In this document: in pieces, positions 1-6,316 of the stretch
Layout: each line of letters starts with the position of its first letter
How positions within the stretch are numbered: position 1 is the stretch's first letter
NCBI GenBank assembly: GCA_946534715.1
Contig: CAMNCW010000028.1
Location: 1-38,077 of the forward strand
Length of the DNA: 38,077 nt
Reading direction: 5' to 3'
Origin: an uncultured Bacteroidales bacterium
GTDB lineage: Bacteria; Bacteroidota; Bacteroidia; Bacteroidales; Paludibacteraceae
Position numbers and translations under genes: made by a program
Notes under the pieces: model-generated
The model's input: only the letters and a program-made list of their open reading frames with translations
Databases searched by the model: none
What the model was told of the DNA's origin: nothing

Positions 1-74
1 CGCTGCCCCTCGACTTGCATGTGTTAGGCCTGTCGCTAGCGTTCATCCTGAGCCAGGATCAAACTCTTCGTTGT
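1..74 (-). rRNA. rrs: 16S ribosomal RNA, 5' end only (partial)
   Basis: The reverse complement carries the universal 16S 5' region AGAGTTTGATCCTGGCTCAG followed by GATGAACGCTAGCGACAGGC, the Bacteroidetes form. By comparison with the E. coli 5' end the mature RNA starts near position 74. The gene reads leftward and runs off the window, so only about 74 nt are present. A contig edge inside an rRNA operon is a common assembly break because of multiple copies. Confidence 0.97.
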
Positions 75-142
75 AAAAAGAAATTATAAGTTAGCTCAGA
101 ATAATCGAATTTATCAAGTGTAGAAATCTTAGGGAACTCACT

Positions 143-162
143 ATCGACCATATATGGTCGAT
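143..162. repeat. Perfect 20-bp palindrome in the rRNA leader
   Basis: The sequence ATCGACCATATATGGTCGAT equals its own reverse complement. It lies about 70 nt upstream of the mature 16S 5' end, inside the predicted leader. Such a stem could take part in leader folding or pre-rRNA processing; that role is inferred. Confidence 0.7.
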
Positions 163-271
163 GCTTTCTTGTTCTTGTACTACATCTTGTTATGAATAGA
201 CAATCTTTCAAAGATCACGTTTTTGCTTGTGCTCGTTTAGGTGTTGATGCCTTTTTGAGCGAAAGCGGATG

Positions 272-303
272 CAAAGGTACGACAAATTTTTGAATTGACC
301 AAA
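272..303 (-). promoter_or_regulatory. rRNA operon promoter, Bacteroidota type
   Basis: On the minus strand TTTG (300-303) is separated by 20 nt from TACCTTTG (272-279), matching the Bacteroidota -33/-7 consensus TTTG-N19/20-TAnnTTTG. Transcription would start near 265 and leave a leader of about 190 nt before the 16S RNA. No other gene lies downstream on this strand, so it is assigned to the rRNA operon. Confidence 0.8.
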
Positions 304-415
304 TATTTCTGCAAAAAAAATGCAAAAAAAATGCACTTTCTTTATAACTCATTGATTTTCAATTAACTAATTTTTTGTTGTATTTTGTCATTTTTATGTC
401 GCAATGTCTATTTTA

Positions 416-447
416 ACTAAAAAAGCCCCTTTCAGAGGAAAGAGGCT
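416..447 (-). terminator. Rho-independent terminator of the membrane-protein operon
   Basis: On the minus strand, arms AGCCTCTTTC and GAAAGGGGCT pair (one U-G wobble) around a CTCT loop and are followed by a run of T. It lies about 58 nt past the stop codon of the gene at 505-1176, ending the minus-strand series that starts at pheS or pfkA. Confidence 0.85.
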
Positions 448-504
448 CATATACACGTATGTATATATAATAGGAACGCGTGTGTGCGCATGCACGTGCA
501 CGCG

Positions 505-1176
505 TTATGCTTTCGGTGCTTCATCGGCAGGCTGAGCAGCTTGATCGGGGTCTTCACCCACAAAATTGCCGGTTGTAAGCTGTTTATAGATCGATGCATC
601 TAAACCAATCAAAGCCGGAATGGCAAAAATAACCAGTGCTACTACGATAATTGTTCCAATTGCCTCGAGCCATGAAGCATCTCCGATATTAAAGATGGCT
701 TGCACGACACCAACAGATATCTGCAAGCAGAAAGCCACGAGGAATTGAGCGGCAAAGATGCGCCACTTGTTGCCATAAGTGAGTCTGTTAGATTCACGGA
801 GCGAGTCGAGCGCCGACAGATTTTTGTCCACAAAGAGGACAAGTGCGTACGTCCAAGCGATAGAAATAACGAGACCGGGAATTACCATAAAGAATAGTCC
901 GACTAAGATAGCACCGGTCATGAGGGCATAGAGAATAAAGAACTCGCCCATGTTGCTGCGGTATTTACCGTCAAAGATAAAGAGCGGGTTGATGACATTG
1001 CCTTTTGCCATTTCAGCCGGCAGAGAGCACATTGCGATCGTAGTACCGACGTTGATGTACGGCACCCAAAGGGTCACAATGTAAAGAACAGTAGTTAAAA
1101 CGAGGCTCAGATAATTGAGGAGCGCTAAGGCAACACCATCTTTGATAGTTGCCATGATGTTGATTCTTTTGTTCAT
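505..1176 (-). CDS. Uncharacterised multi-pass membrane protein
   Basis: I do not recognise a named family with certainty. The 223-residue protein has about four to five hydrophobic segments: roughly residues 13-42, 77-116 (two), 145-167 and 173-195. It has a short charged, Asp/Ala/Pro-rich tail ending DEAPKA. The layout resembles small DUF975-like or YciC-like inner-membrane proteins, which is a guess from shape. The start chosen is ATG at 1176 (MNKRIN). An in-frame ATG lies at 1155 (MATIKDG), and the frame is open up to 1218, which would overlap the SprT-like gene. It is the last gene of a minus-strand series and is followed by a clear terminator. Confidence 0.75.
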   Translation of the reverse strand: MNKRINIMATIKDGVALALLNYLSLVLTTVLYIVTLWVPYINVGTTIAMCSLPAEMAKGNVINPLFIFDGKYRSNMGEFFILYALMTGAILVGLFFMVIPGLVISIAWTYALVLFVDKNLSALDSLRESNRLTYGNKWRIFAAQFLVAFCLQISVGVVQAIFNIGDASWLEAIGTIIVVALVIFAIPALIGLDASIYKQLTTGNFVGEDPDQAAQPADEAPKA

Positions 1177-1196
1177 AATGATAAATGTTTGATGAG

Positions 1197-1664
1197 TTAT
1201 GTTTGATGTTTGTTGCATTTTTGAGACTTACGCAAGGAAAAAGCTTCAATTTGCTCTTTTCTCTCGGGATAGAGTTCAATCTGTTGTTCTTTGGAAAGGC
1301 GATAGGAGATGGAAATATGGCGGTTTCCCTCGGCATTGATGCGCGCCATTTCACGGCGGAAGAGTTTTCCGTGGGTTGATGTGTCTTTCCATTGATTTAC
1401 AGCGATGTAGTAATGGATCATCTCATGGATAATAGTATCCTGAATGAGTTCTTCGGGCAGGTCCAGACGCGTATTGATACGGAGTACGAAGTTCTCGTTT
1501 CGGAGAGGACCAAAGAGCCATGACCGCCGGCGAGTAAATGTCACTTTTCCGAGGAAAGTGCGCGCCGAAGAGAGTTTTACGGGTATCGGCGGCAACGAGT
1601 TTCCGAAGAAAAGGGCATTGTACTCGTCGAAACAGGATTTTATGTAATCAACTGTTGGGGTCAA
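1197..1664 (-). CDS. SprT-like zinc metalloprotease domain protein
   Basis: The 155-residue protein has the SprT-like layout. Residues 80-84 read HEMIH, the HExxH zinc and catalytic motif, preceded by a hydrophobic Asp-Thr-Ile-Ile. A downstream His at 98 (STHGKLFR) is the likely third ligand. The N-terminus (LFFGNSLP) matches the conserved opening of the family. Proteins with this fold include bacterial SprT and the DNA-protein crosslink protease Spartan; the substrate of the short Bacteroidales forms is not known to me. It lacks the C-terminal Cys-rich zinc ribbon of longer members, having only one late Cys (KCNKHQT). It lies 36 bp after pfkA, the gap being filled by a 7-bp repeat array. Confidence 0.85.
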   Translation of the reverse strand: MTPTVDYIKSCFDEYNALFFGNSLPPIPVKLSSARTFLGKVTFTRRRSWLFGPLRNENFVLRINTRLDLPEELIQDTIIHEMIHYYIAVNQWKDTSTHGKLFRREMARINAEGNRHISISYRLSKEQQIELYPERKEQIEAFSLRKSQKCNKHQT

Positions 1665-1673
1665 GGGAGATTT

Positions 1674-1701
1674 GATAATTGATAGTTGATAATTGAGATT
1701 T
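1674..1701. repeat. 7-bp AT-rich tandem array (4 units) between pfkA and the sprT-like gene
   Basis: Plus-strand units are GATAATT, GATAGTT, GATAATT and GAGATTT. The last base is also the first base of the pfkA stop codon complement. The array fills most of the 36-bp spacer. One of about a dozen arrays with the same period in this window. Confidence 0.85.
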
Positions 1702-2684
1702 TAGAGGCTGAGGACCTGGAGAGCCTGCCATTTATCGTCCTTGATGTCTTTTTTCTCCTTGATGGCTTTGGTCAGCGGTACGTAGATCACTTCGCCGTTT
1801 TGTAGTCCGACCATGATCGAGCGCTGCTCGTCCAGAAGAGCTTGTACCGCAGCACAGCCGAGACGCGAAGCAAGAATACGATCGAAGGCAGAAGGCGATC
1901 CTCCTCGCTGGAGGTGACCAAGTATCGTGACGCGCGTGCCGTATTCAGGATGCGCTTGTTCGATTATTTTAGCCACCGCTTGTGCGCCACCGGGGATAGC
2001 GTGCTCTTGCACCAAGACAATACCGCTGTTTTTGTGTTTGCGTCTTCCCTGCCCTATCGCCGCTTCTAACTGTTCCTCGAGCGTAGCACGTTCCGGGATG
2101 ATGGCCGCTTCAGCTCCCGCAGCGATAGCCGCATTGAGGGTGAGGAAGCCCGCATCACGTCCCATGACTTCGACCAAGAAAAGTCGCTCATGGCTCGTTC
2201 CTGTGTCGCGGAGTTTGTCCACACACTCCATAATGGTGTTGAGGGCAGTGTCGTAACCGATGGTCGAGTCGGTTCCCCAAAGGTCATTGTCAATGGTACC
2301 GGGAATACCGATGATGGGGATGTTATATTCCTGCGCAAGAAGCCGTGCGCCAGTGAAAGTACCATCACCACCGATGACGATCAAGGCATCAATCTGCTCA
2401 CGTTGGAGGGTATCATAAGCTCGTTTTCGACCTTCAGGGGTCTTGAACTCATCACTACGGGCAGATTTGAGGATCGTACCACCGCGCTGGATAATTCCAC
2501 TCACGTCCTGGGTAGTAAACTCCTGCACTTCACCGTCCATGAGGCCTTTATAACCTCTGAAGATAGCCTTTACACGAATGTCATTAGCGATTGCGGCGCG
2601 AGTCACGGCACGAACCGCAGCATTCATTCCCGGAGCATCCCCACCTGAGGTCAGCACTCCGATAGTTTTAATCTTATATTCCAT
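1701..2684 (-). CDS. pfkA: ATP-dependent 6-phosphofructokinase
   Basis: Phosphorylates fructose 6-phosphate to fructose 1,6-bisphosphate, the committed step of glycolysis, in the cytoplasm. The 327-residue length fits the bacterial PfkA family. Visible motifs are the nucleotide loop [10 protein letters not shown] (12-21), GGDGT (105-109) and the catalytic PGTIDND (128-134), with Asp132 as the likely base. Gly108 and Gly129 are the residues expected of the ATP-using type; the pyrophosphate-using type has Asp and Lys there. The MGRD (174-177) substrate motif is also present. The start ATG at 2684 follows a good promoter. The gene heads a minus-strand unit with the sprT-like and membrane-protein genes. 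Confidence 0.97.
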   Translation of the reverse strand: MEYKIKTIGVLTSGGDAPGMNAAVRAVTRAAIANDIRVKAIFRGYKGLMDGEVQEFTTQDVSGIIQRGGTILKSARSDEFKTPEGRKRAYDTLQREQIDALIVIGGDGTFTGARLLAQEYNIPIIGIPGTIDNDLWGTDSTIGYDTALNTIMECVDKLRDTGTSHERLFLVEVMGRDAGFLTLNAAIAAGAEAAIIPERATLEEQLEAAIGQGRRKHKNSGIVLVQEHAIPGGAQAVAKIIEQAHPEYGTRVTILGHLQRGGSPSAFDRILASRLGCAAVQALLDEQRSIMVGLQNGEVIYVPLTKAIKEKKDIKDDKWQALQVLSL

Positions 2685-2721
2685 AATGTTATTGTAGTAT
2701 GATAAATTATCAATTGTGGCG

Positions 2722-2752
2722 CAAAGTTAGTAAAAATTTTTGACATATGCAA
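2722..2752 (-). promoter_or_regulatory. Promoter of pfkA
   Basis: On the minus strand TTGC (2749-2752) lies 19 nt before TAACTTTG (2722-2729). The -33 side reads TTGCATATGT, as in several other promoters here. The -7 box is about 38 bp from the start codon. Confidence 0.8.
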
Positions 2753-2803
2753 GAAAAGGCGCAAAAAAATGTACGATTTTGTCTTAGCCCTATGGTGAGG
2801 TTC

Positions 2804-2902
2804 GTCTATTAGTAGCCTATTAGTATTCGACTAACCCAATAATAACCCAATAATCACCCAATAATAACCCAATAATATCCCAATAATATCCCAATAAAGT
2901 TA
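2804..2902. repeat. 11-bp phased repeat array (about 9 units)
   Basis: Nine successive 11-bp units can be laid out. Two share CTATTAGTA (2804-2825), one is transitional (TTCGACTAACC), and six share CAATAA, with sub-core ACCCAATAATA (strict phase 2834-2899, six copies with one to three changes each). The sequence drifts but the period stays at 11. It lies between the end of pheS and the promoter of pfkA. Confidence 0.9.
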
Positions 2903-3060
2903 CAATACTACACAAGAAGAAAAGGGGAGACACCACACGCCCCCTCTGAGGGGGAGAAAGAGAGACACGCGCCTACAAAGAAGAAAAAACGCGCCTACGA
3001 AGGGGGCGCGCACAGGACAAGGCGGGTGAAGGGGGACAAAGGGAGAAAAGGGACGGAAGG

Positions 3061-4101
3061 TTAGCAGGATTCGAACTGACGGAGGAAACGGACGTCGTTC
3101 TCGGAGAAGAGACGAAGGTCCTTCACACGATACTTGAGGTTCGTTATACGCTCTACACCCATGCCGAACGCAAAACCGGAATAGACTTTGGAGTCTATGC
3201 CGCATGCTTCAAGGACGTTCGGATCCACCATACCACAGCCAAGGATTTCAACCCATCCTGTGCCTTTACAGAAGGAACAGCCTGTTCCGCCGCAGATATT
3301 ACAGGAGATATCCATTTCCGCAGACGGCTCCGTGAAGGGGAAATAGGACGGACGGAGACGGATTTTGGTCTCGGGTCCGAACATCTCCTTTGAGAAATAG
3401 AGGAGCGCTTCGCGGAGATCAGCGAAAGAGACATTTTTGTCGATATAGAGTCCTTCCACCTGGTGGAAGAAGCAGTGTGCACGTGCGGAGATAGCTTCGT
3501 TGCGATAGACACGACCGGGGCAGAGCACGCGGATAGGCGGTTTCTGTGAGGTCATGACCCGCGTCTGGACGGAAGAGGTATGCGAACGAAGGAGGACATC
3601 GGTGGGTTTCTGAACACCGATCTCTTTCTCGATGAAGAACGTGTCCTGCATATCGCGCGCCGGGTGTTCGGGCGCGAAATTGAGCATACCATAAACGTGC
3701 TTGTCATCCTCCACTTCGGGTCCCTGTGCGATCGTGAAGCCGATACGGGAGAAGATCTCTTCGATCTCTTCGCGCACGAGTGAGAGGGGATGACGGGTAC
3801 CTAAAGCAATCGGATCGGGAGTACGGGTGAGATCCAGTTGGTCAGCGGAGGCTTGGCTTTGATCTGCGATTTTCTCGCGGAGATCATTGATACGCGTTTC
3901 CGCCTCCTGACGAAGCTGGTTCAACATCTGACCGAGCTCGCGTTTCTGATCGGAGGGTACATTACGAAACTCATTGAAAAGGGAGGTTATTTCACCTTTC
4001 TTACTGAGGTACTTGATACGCAGCGCTTCGAGTTCCTCGGCGTTTGCCGCTTGGAGATTGGAGACCTGCGTCAATAGGGATTGAATATTATCTTTTAGCA
4101 T
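3061..4101 (-). CDS. pheS: Phenylalanine--tRNA ligase alpha subunit
   Basis: Catalytic subunit of the alpha2-beta2 enzyme that charges tRNA-Phe. The 346-residue protein opens with a helical coiled-coil tRNA-binding domain (about residues 1-85). The class II synthetase core follows, with motif 2 region FFHQVEG and motif 3 GFAFGMGVERI near the C-terminus. A four-Cys cluster (CNICGGTGCSFC) gives the zinc-type insertion common in this phylum. The start ATG at 4101 (MLKDNI) was chosen because the upstream open frame runs through the promoter and shows no family similarity. pheT is not in the window. The promoter overlaps that of the divergent rmuC. Confidence 0.97.
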   Translation of the reverse strand: MLKDNIQSLLTQVSNLQAANAEELEALRIKYLSKKGEITSLFNEFRNVPSDQKRELGQMLNQLRQEAETRINDLREKIADQSQASADQLDLTRTPDPIALGTRHPLSLVREEIEEIFSRIGFTIAQGPEVEDDKHVYGMLNFAPEHPARDMQDTFFIEKEIGVQKPTDVLLRSHTSSVQTRVMTSQKPPIRVLCPGRVYRNEAISARAHCFFHQVEGLYIDKNVSFADLREALLYFSKEMFGPETKIRLRPSYFPFTEPSAEMDISCNICGGTGCSFCKGTGWVEILGCGMVDPNVLEACGIDSKVYSGFAFGMGVERITNLKYRVKDLRLFSENDVRFLRQFESC

Positions 4102-4142
4102 TTTCTTGTGATTTACAGTTGAAGATTTTACAAAATCGGGTA

Positions 4143-4173
4143 CAAAGGTACAACTTTTTTTGCATATATCAAA
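4143..4173 (-). promoter_or_regulatory. Promoter of pheS (overlapping divergent pair with rmuC)
   Basis: On the minus strand TTTG (4170-4173), 19 nt, then TACCTTTG (4143-4150). It interleaves with the rmuC promoter on the other strand; the two -7 boxes span exactly 48 bp (4143-4190). Confidence 0.82.
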
Positions 4174-4190
4174 ATATTTTTGTAATTTTG
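4159..4190 (+). promoter_or_regulatory. Promoter of rmuC
   Basis: TTTG (4159-4162), 20 nt, TAATTTTG (4183-4190), placed 24 bp before the ATG at 4214. The -33 side reads TTTGCATATAT. Shares its DNA with the divergent pheS promoter. Confidence 0.85.
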
Positions 4191-4213
4191 CAGCAAATTT
4201 AGATATAAAAACG

Positions 4214-5707
4214 ATGGAAATAGCATTATCTTTTGTAGCCGGCGTGGTTCTGGCGGGTATTGTAGCGTATTTTGTGTTACGGAGTATGAAGGCTGCATCG
4301 GTGGCTGCGTTGGAGGCGGAGTTGAAGAACGCCGAGCGCAATTTGGAGCAAGCGAAAACAGATGCGGAGCAGCATAGCCGTGCTTTATTGGACGCGAAAG
4401 AGCAGGCGCACCGGGATGTGGTCGAGGCAATAGAGAAGAGGCATCAGTCGGAGATGGAGGCCGTAGAAAAGCGGCATAACGAGGCGATAGAGGCAGAGAG
4501 GAAACGAAATACGGAGGCGATAGAGGCAGAGAGGAAACGGAATACGGAGGCGATTGAGGCTGAACAGAAGCGGAACGAGCAGGCTCTGACGACGATGAGA
4601 GAGCAAGTGCAGAACGTGACGAACCAGATGCTGAAAGAGCGTCAGGCGGAGCTGCAACAATCGAACGCGACGAACATGAAACAGATTGTGGATCCGCTGA
4701 AAGAGAGTATCGCGAAAATGGAGTCCGCGCTCAAAGAGAACAAGTCCACACAGGAGACCTCGACTGAGGCTATCAAAGAGAAGATAGCGACGTTGGTGAG
4801 CACGACGATGAAAGTAAGTGACAGCGCAGAGAGGCTGAGTAACGCGTTGACGGCAGAGAACAAGACGCAAGGAAACTGGGGTGAACAGAAGATTGAGAGT
4901 TTGCTGCATGCCATCGGTTTGGAGCGGGGATTGGAATATGACGCGCAGGAGTTCTTGCGCGATGCGAACGGCAATATCATCGTTTCCGACGAAACGGCGC
5001 GGAGGATGCAACCGGATATTATTCTGCATCTGGACGAGACACGAGACCTGATCATAGACTCCAAAGTATCGCTGAACGCCTTTGTCGATTACACGAACGC
5101 GGAGGACGAGGAAGGCAGGAATATCGCTTTGGCGGCTCACCTGAAGAGCGTGCGCAATCATGTAAAAGAGTTAGCGAAGAAGAATTATGCGGCTTACGTG
5201 AAGGCACCGCGGCAGAGTGTGGATTTTGTGATGATGTTCGTGCCGGTGGATGCAGCGTTGCAATTAGCACTGAGTGCGGACGTGACGTTATGGCGGGAGG
5301 CGATGAACCAAGGTGTGTTCATTGTAGGCGAACAAAACCTGTATGCGGCATTGCGCGCCGTACAAGTGACATGGACGGCTATCAAACAGAACGCGAACAA
5401 CAAAGCCATCTGCGACACGGCGGAAGAGTTGCTCGCGCGCGTGGGAGATTTATTAGAAAGAGTACAGAAAGTGGGCAAGAAATTAGACGAAGCGCAGTCG
5501 GCCTATGAGGCGGTGGTGGACAAGGCGAACAAGGGACAATCGGTGCTCAGTTCGGCAACGAAGTTAGTTAAGTTGGGGGCAAAGATGAGTGCGGTGCATC
5601 CATTGCCTCAGGCAATAGAGCAAGAACCAAGACCCCTCCCGTCCTCCCCTATAGGGGAGGAGAAAGAGATTAGGGAAGACTATGACGGGAAGAACGGAGC
5701 TCAGTAG
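4214..5707 (+). CDS. rmuC: DNA recombination protein RmuC
   Basis: RmuC proteins carry a PD-(D/E)XK-type nuclease-like domain and are linked to limiting rearrangement at inverted repeats. The 497-residue protein has an N-terminal membrane segment (about residues 3-22), a long charged coiled coil (about 30-215), then the RmuC domain. That domain shows NWGEQKIESLL, the DLIIDSKVSLNAF stretch and VDFVMMFVPVDAAL. Residues 90-122 are three tandem 11-residue copies of EAIEAERKRNT encoded by a 33-bp DNA repeat. The last 25 or so residues come from a GC-rich palindrome and look like a late addition. The 3' end overlaps the convergent nadD by 38 bp. The start is ATG at 4214, right behind the promoter. 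Confidence 0.93.
   Translation: MEIALSFVAGVVLAGIVAYFVLRSMKAASVAALEAELKNAERNLEQAKTDAEQHSRALLDAKEQAHRDVVEAIEKRHQSEMEAVEKRHNEAIEAERKRNTEAIEAERKRNTEAIEAEQKRNEQALTTMREQVQNVTNQMLKERQAELQQSNATNMKQIVDPLKESIAKMESALKENKSTQETSTEAIKEKIATLVSTTMKVSDSAERLSNALTAENKTQGNWGEQKIESLLHAIGLERGLEYDAQEFLRDANGNIIVSDETARRMQPDIILHLDETRDLIIDSKVSLNAFVDYTNAEDEEGRNIALAAHLKSVRNHVKELAKKNYAAYVKAPRQSVDFVMMFVPVDAALQLALSADVTLWREAMNQGVFIVGEQNLYAALRAVQVTWTAIKQNANNKAICDTAEELLARVGDLLERVQKVGKKLDEAQSAYEAVVDKANKGQSVLSSATKLVKLGAKMSAVHPLPQAIEQEPRPLPSSPIGEEKEIREDYDGKNGAQ
4481..4579 (+). repeat. 33-bp tandem repeat (3 copies) inside rmuC
   Basis: Copies at 4481-4513, 4514-4546 and 4547-4579. The first two are near-identical; the third has drifted. 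Each encodes 11 residues of coiled coil (EAIEAERKRNT). Eleven residues make three helical turns, so copy number can change without breaking the coil. Confidence 0.92.
5643..5660. repeat. GC-rich palindrome in the 3' end of rmuC
   Basis: CCTCCCCTATAGGGGAGG is a perfect 18-bp palindrome, preceded by ACCCCTCCCG and followed by AGAAAG. Member of a dispersed family (others at 2940, 6216, 6242, 7617, 10862, 11845 and 36823). It is translated as PSSPIGEEK at the end of RmuC. Confidence 0.85.
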
Positions 5708-6302
5708 AAGAGATGTCGAAATAAGGAGCGGAGGACAAAAAGCAGAGGCCTTTTGATAATTGAGAATTGACAATTGATAATTGAGAATTATTATTTGCGT
5801 GGTGACGCGGATAGACGAAGATGCGGAAGTTAGCGAGGATGTATTCGTACTCGCGCCAACGATCGAAAATCGCCAAATTATCTTCCCCGATGACGAGTGT
5901 AAATTCGTAATCGGGGTATTTTTTTTGCAGTTCACGGAGTGTGTTGGCGGTATAAGAAGGCCGGGGTAAGGCGAACTCAAAATCCGAAGCTATGACACCC
6001 GGGATGTCTTTGACCGCCTCTCGAACGGCAGCCAAGCGCTCCTGTTCAGGAGCTAAGATAGAGGCGGGTTTGAGCGGGTTATTGGGGCTGACAAGCAGCC
6101 AAAGTTCATCGAGATCCGTGTGCTCGATGACCCATTTGGCAAGCCCGACATGACCGAAATGCACGGGGTTGAAACTGCCGCCATAAATACCAACGCGAAG
6201 AGGGACACCCCCCTGCCCCCTCTCAGAGGGGGAGATAGAAGCCCCCCTCGATTTCCCCTTAGAGGGGGGAAGATTTGATATTTGAGATTTGAGATTTGAC
6301 AT
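5670..6302 (-). CDS. nadD: Nicotinate-nucleotide adenylyltransferase with repeat-derived ends
   Basis: Joins nicotinate mononucleotide and ATP to form deamido-NAD, a late step of NAD synthesis. The core is clear: GIYGGSFNPVHFGH (38-51) holds the GxFxPxHxGH nucleotidyltransferase motif, SPNNPLK binds the substrate side, and ISST (197-200) is the second nucleotide motif. Oddities: residues 1-34 precede the usual start and are encoded by a 7-bp array plus two GC palindromes. No ATG, GTG or TTG lies nearer the core, so the start codon itself (6300-6302) sits in the repeat. A 7-bp array adds NSQLSIVNSQLS (172-183) in a loop. After ISSTELR only seven residues remain, where relatives usually have about fifteen to twenty more. 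It follows gmk by 14 bp. Confidence 0.88.
   Translation of the reverse strand: MSNLKSQISNLPPSKGKSRGASISPSERGQGGVPLRVGIYGGSFNPVHFGHVGLAKWVIEHTDLDELWLLVSPNNPLKPASILAPEQERLAAVREAVKDIPGVIASDFEFALPRPSYTANTLRELQKKYPDYEFTLVIGEDNLAIFDRWREYEYILANFRIFVYPRHHANNNSQLSIVNSQLSKGLCFLSSAPYFDISSTELRSSRHSLP
5755..5789. repeat. 7-bp array (5 units) inside nadD
   Basis: Plus-strand units GATAATT, GAGAATT, GACAATT, GATAATT and GAGAATT. It is translated on the minus strand within nadD as SQLSIVNSQLS. Because 7 nt is not a multiple of 3, the protein repeat has a 7-residue period. Confidence 0.9.
6216..6269. repeat. Two GC-rich palindromes in the nadD 5' end
   Basis: First: arms CCCCCTCT (6216-6223) and AGAGGGGG (6225-6232). 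Second: arms CCCCCCTC (6242-6249) and GAGGGGGG (6262-6269) with a 12-nt loop. Both are read in frame as part of the extra NadD N-terminus (PPSKGKSRG and SPSERGQGG). Confidence 0.85.
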
Positions 6303-6304
6303 TA
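6270..6304. repeat. 7-bp array (5 units) carrying the nadD start codon
   Basis: Plus-strand units AAGATTT, GATATTT, GAGATTT, GAGATTT and GACATTA. The complement of the nadD ATG (6300-6302) lies in the last unit. It fills the gap between gmk and nadD. Confidence 0.88.
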
Positions 6305-6316
6305 ATAGCGATGCTT

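Larger units (their letters stand above)
75..504. other. Non-coding stretch: rRNA leader and promoter, then a terminator zone
   Basis: This stretch holds no gene. From left to right: the 16S leader with a 20-bp palindrome, the rRNA promoter (272-303), an A/T-rich block with a repeated TGCAAAAAAAA (about 311-333), the terminator of the membrane-protein gene (416-447), and two tracts of strictly alternating purine and pyrimidine (448-469 and 477-504). Confidence 0.75.
2685..3060. other. Non-coding spacer between pheS and pfkA, built largely of repeats
   Basis: No gene seen. It holds the pfkA promoter (2722-2752), the 11-bp array (2804-2902), a GC-rich palindrome centred on 2947 (arms CCCCCTC and GAGGGGG, 2940-2954), and a 14-bp direct repeat ACGCGCCTACRAAG at 2967-2980 and 2989-3002. 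A strongly G/A-rich plus strand follows up to the pheS stop. I see no convincing terminator for pheS apart from the palindrome. Confidence 0.7.

Noticed and set aside
2834..2899. CRISPR array
   Set aside because: Units are only 11 bp with no spacers between them and no cas genes nearby; it is a simple tandem array.
2900..3205. Open frame over the pheS 3' end and spacer
   Set aside because: Low-complexity Arg/Phe/Pro sequence from a G/A-rich strand, overlapping the true pheS frame; no homology.
4385..5161. Open frame of 258 codons opposite rmuC
   Set aside because: Arg/Leu-rich shadow of the coiled-coil repeats of RmuC; no known domain and no start signal.
5670..5750. A frameshift as the cause of the short NadD C-terminus
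   Set aside because: The other two minus-strand frames past ISSTELR do not read as a NadD ending, so a simple indel does not restore it; a genuine change of the 3' end is more likely.
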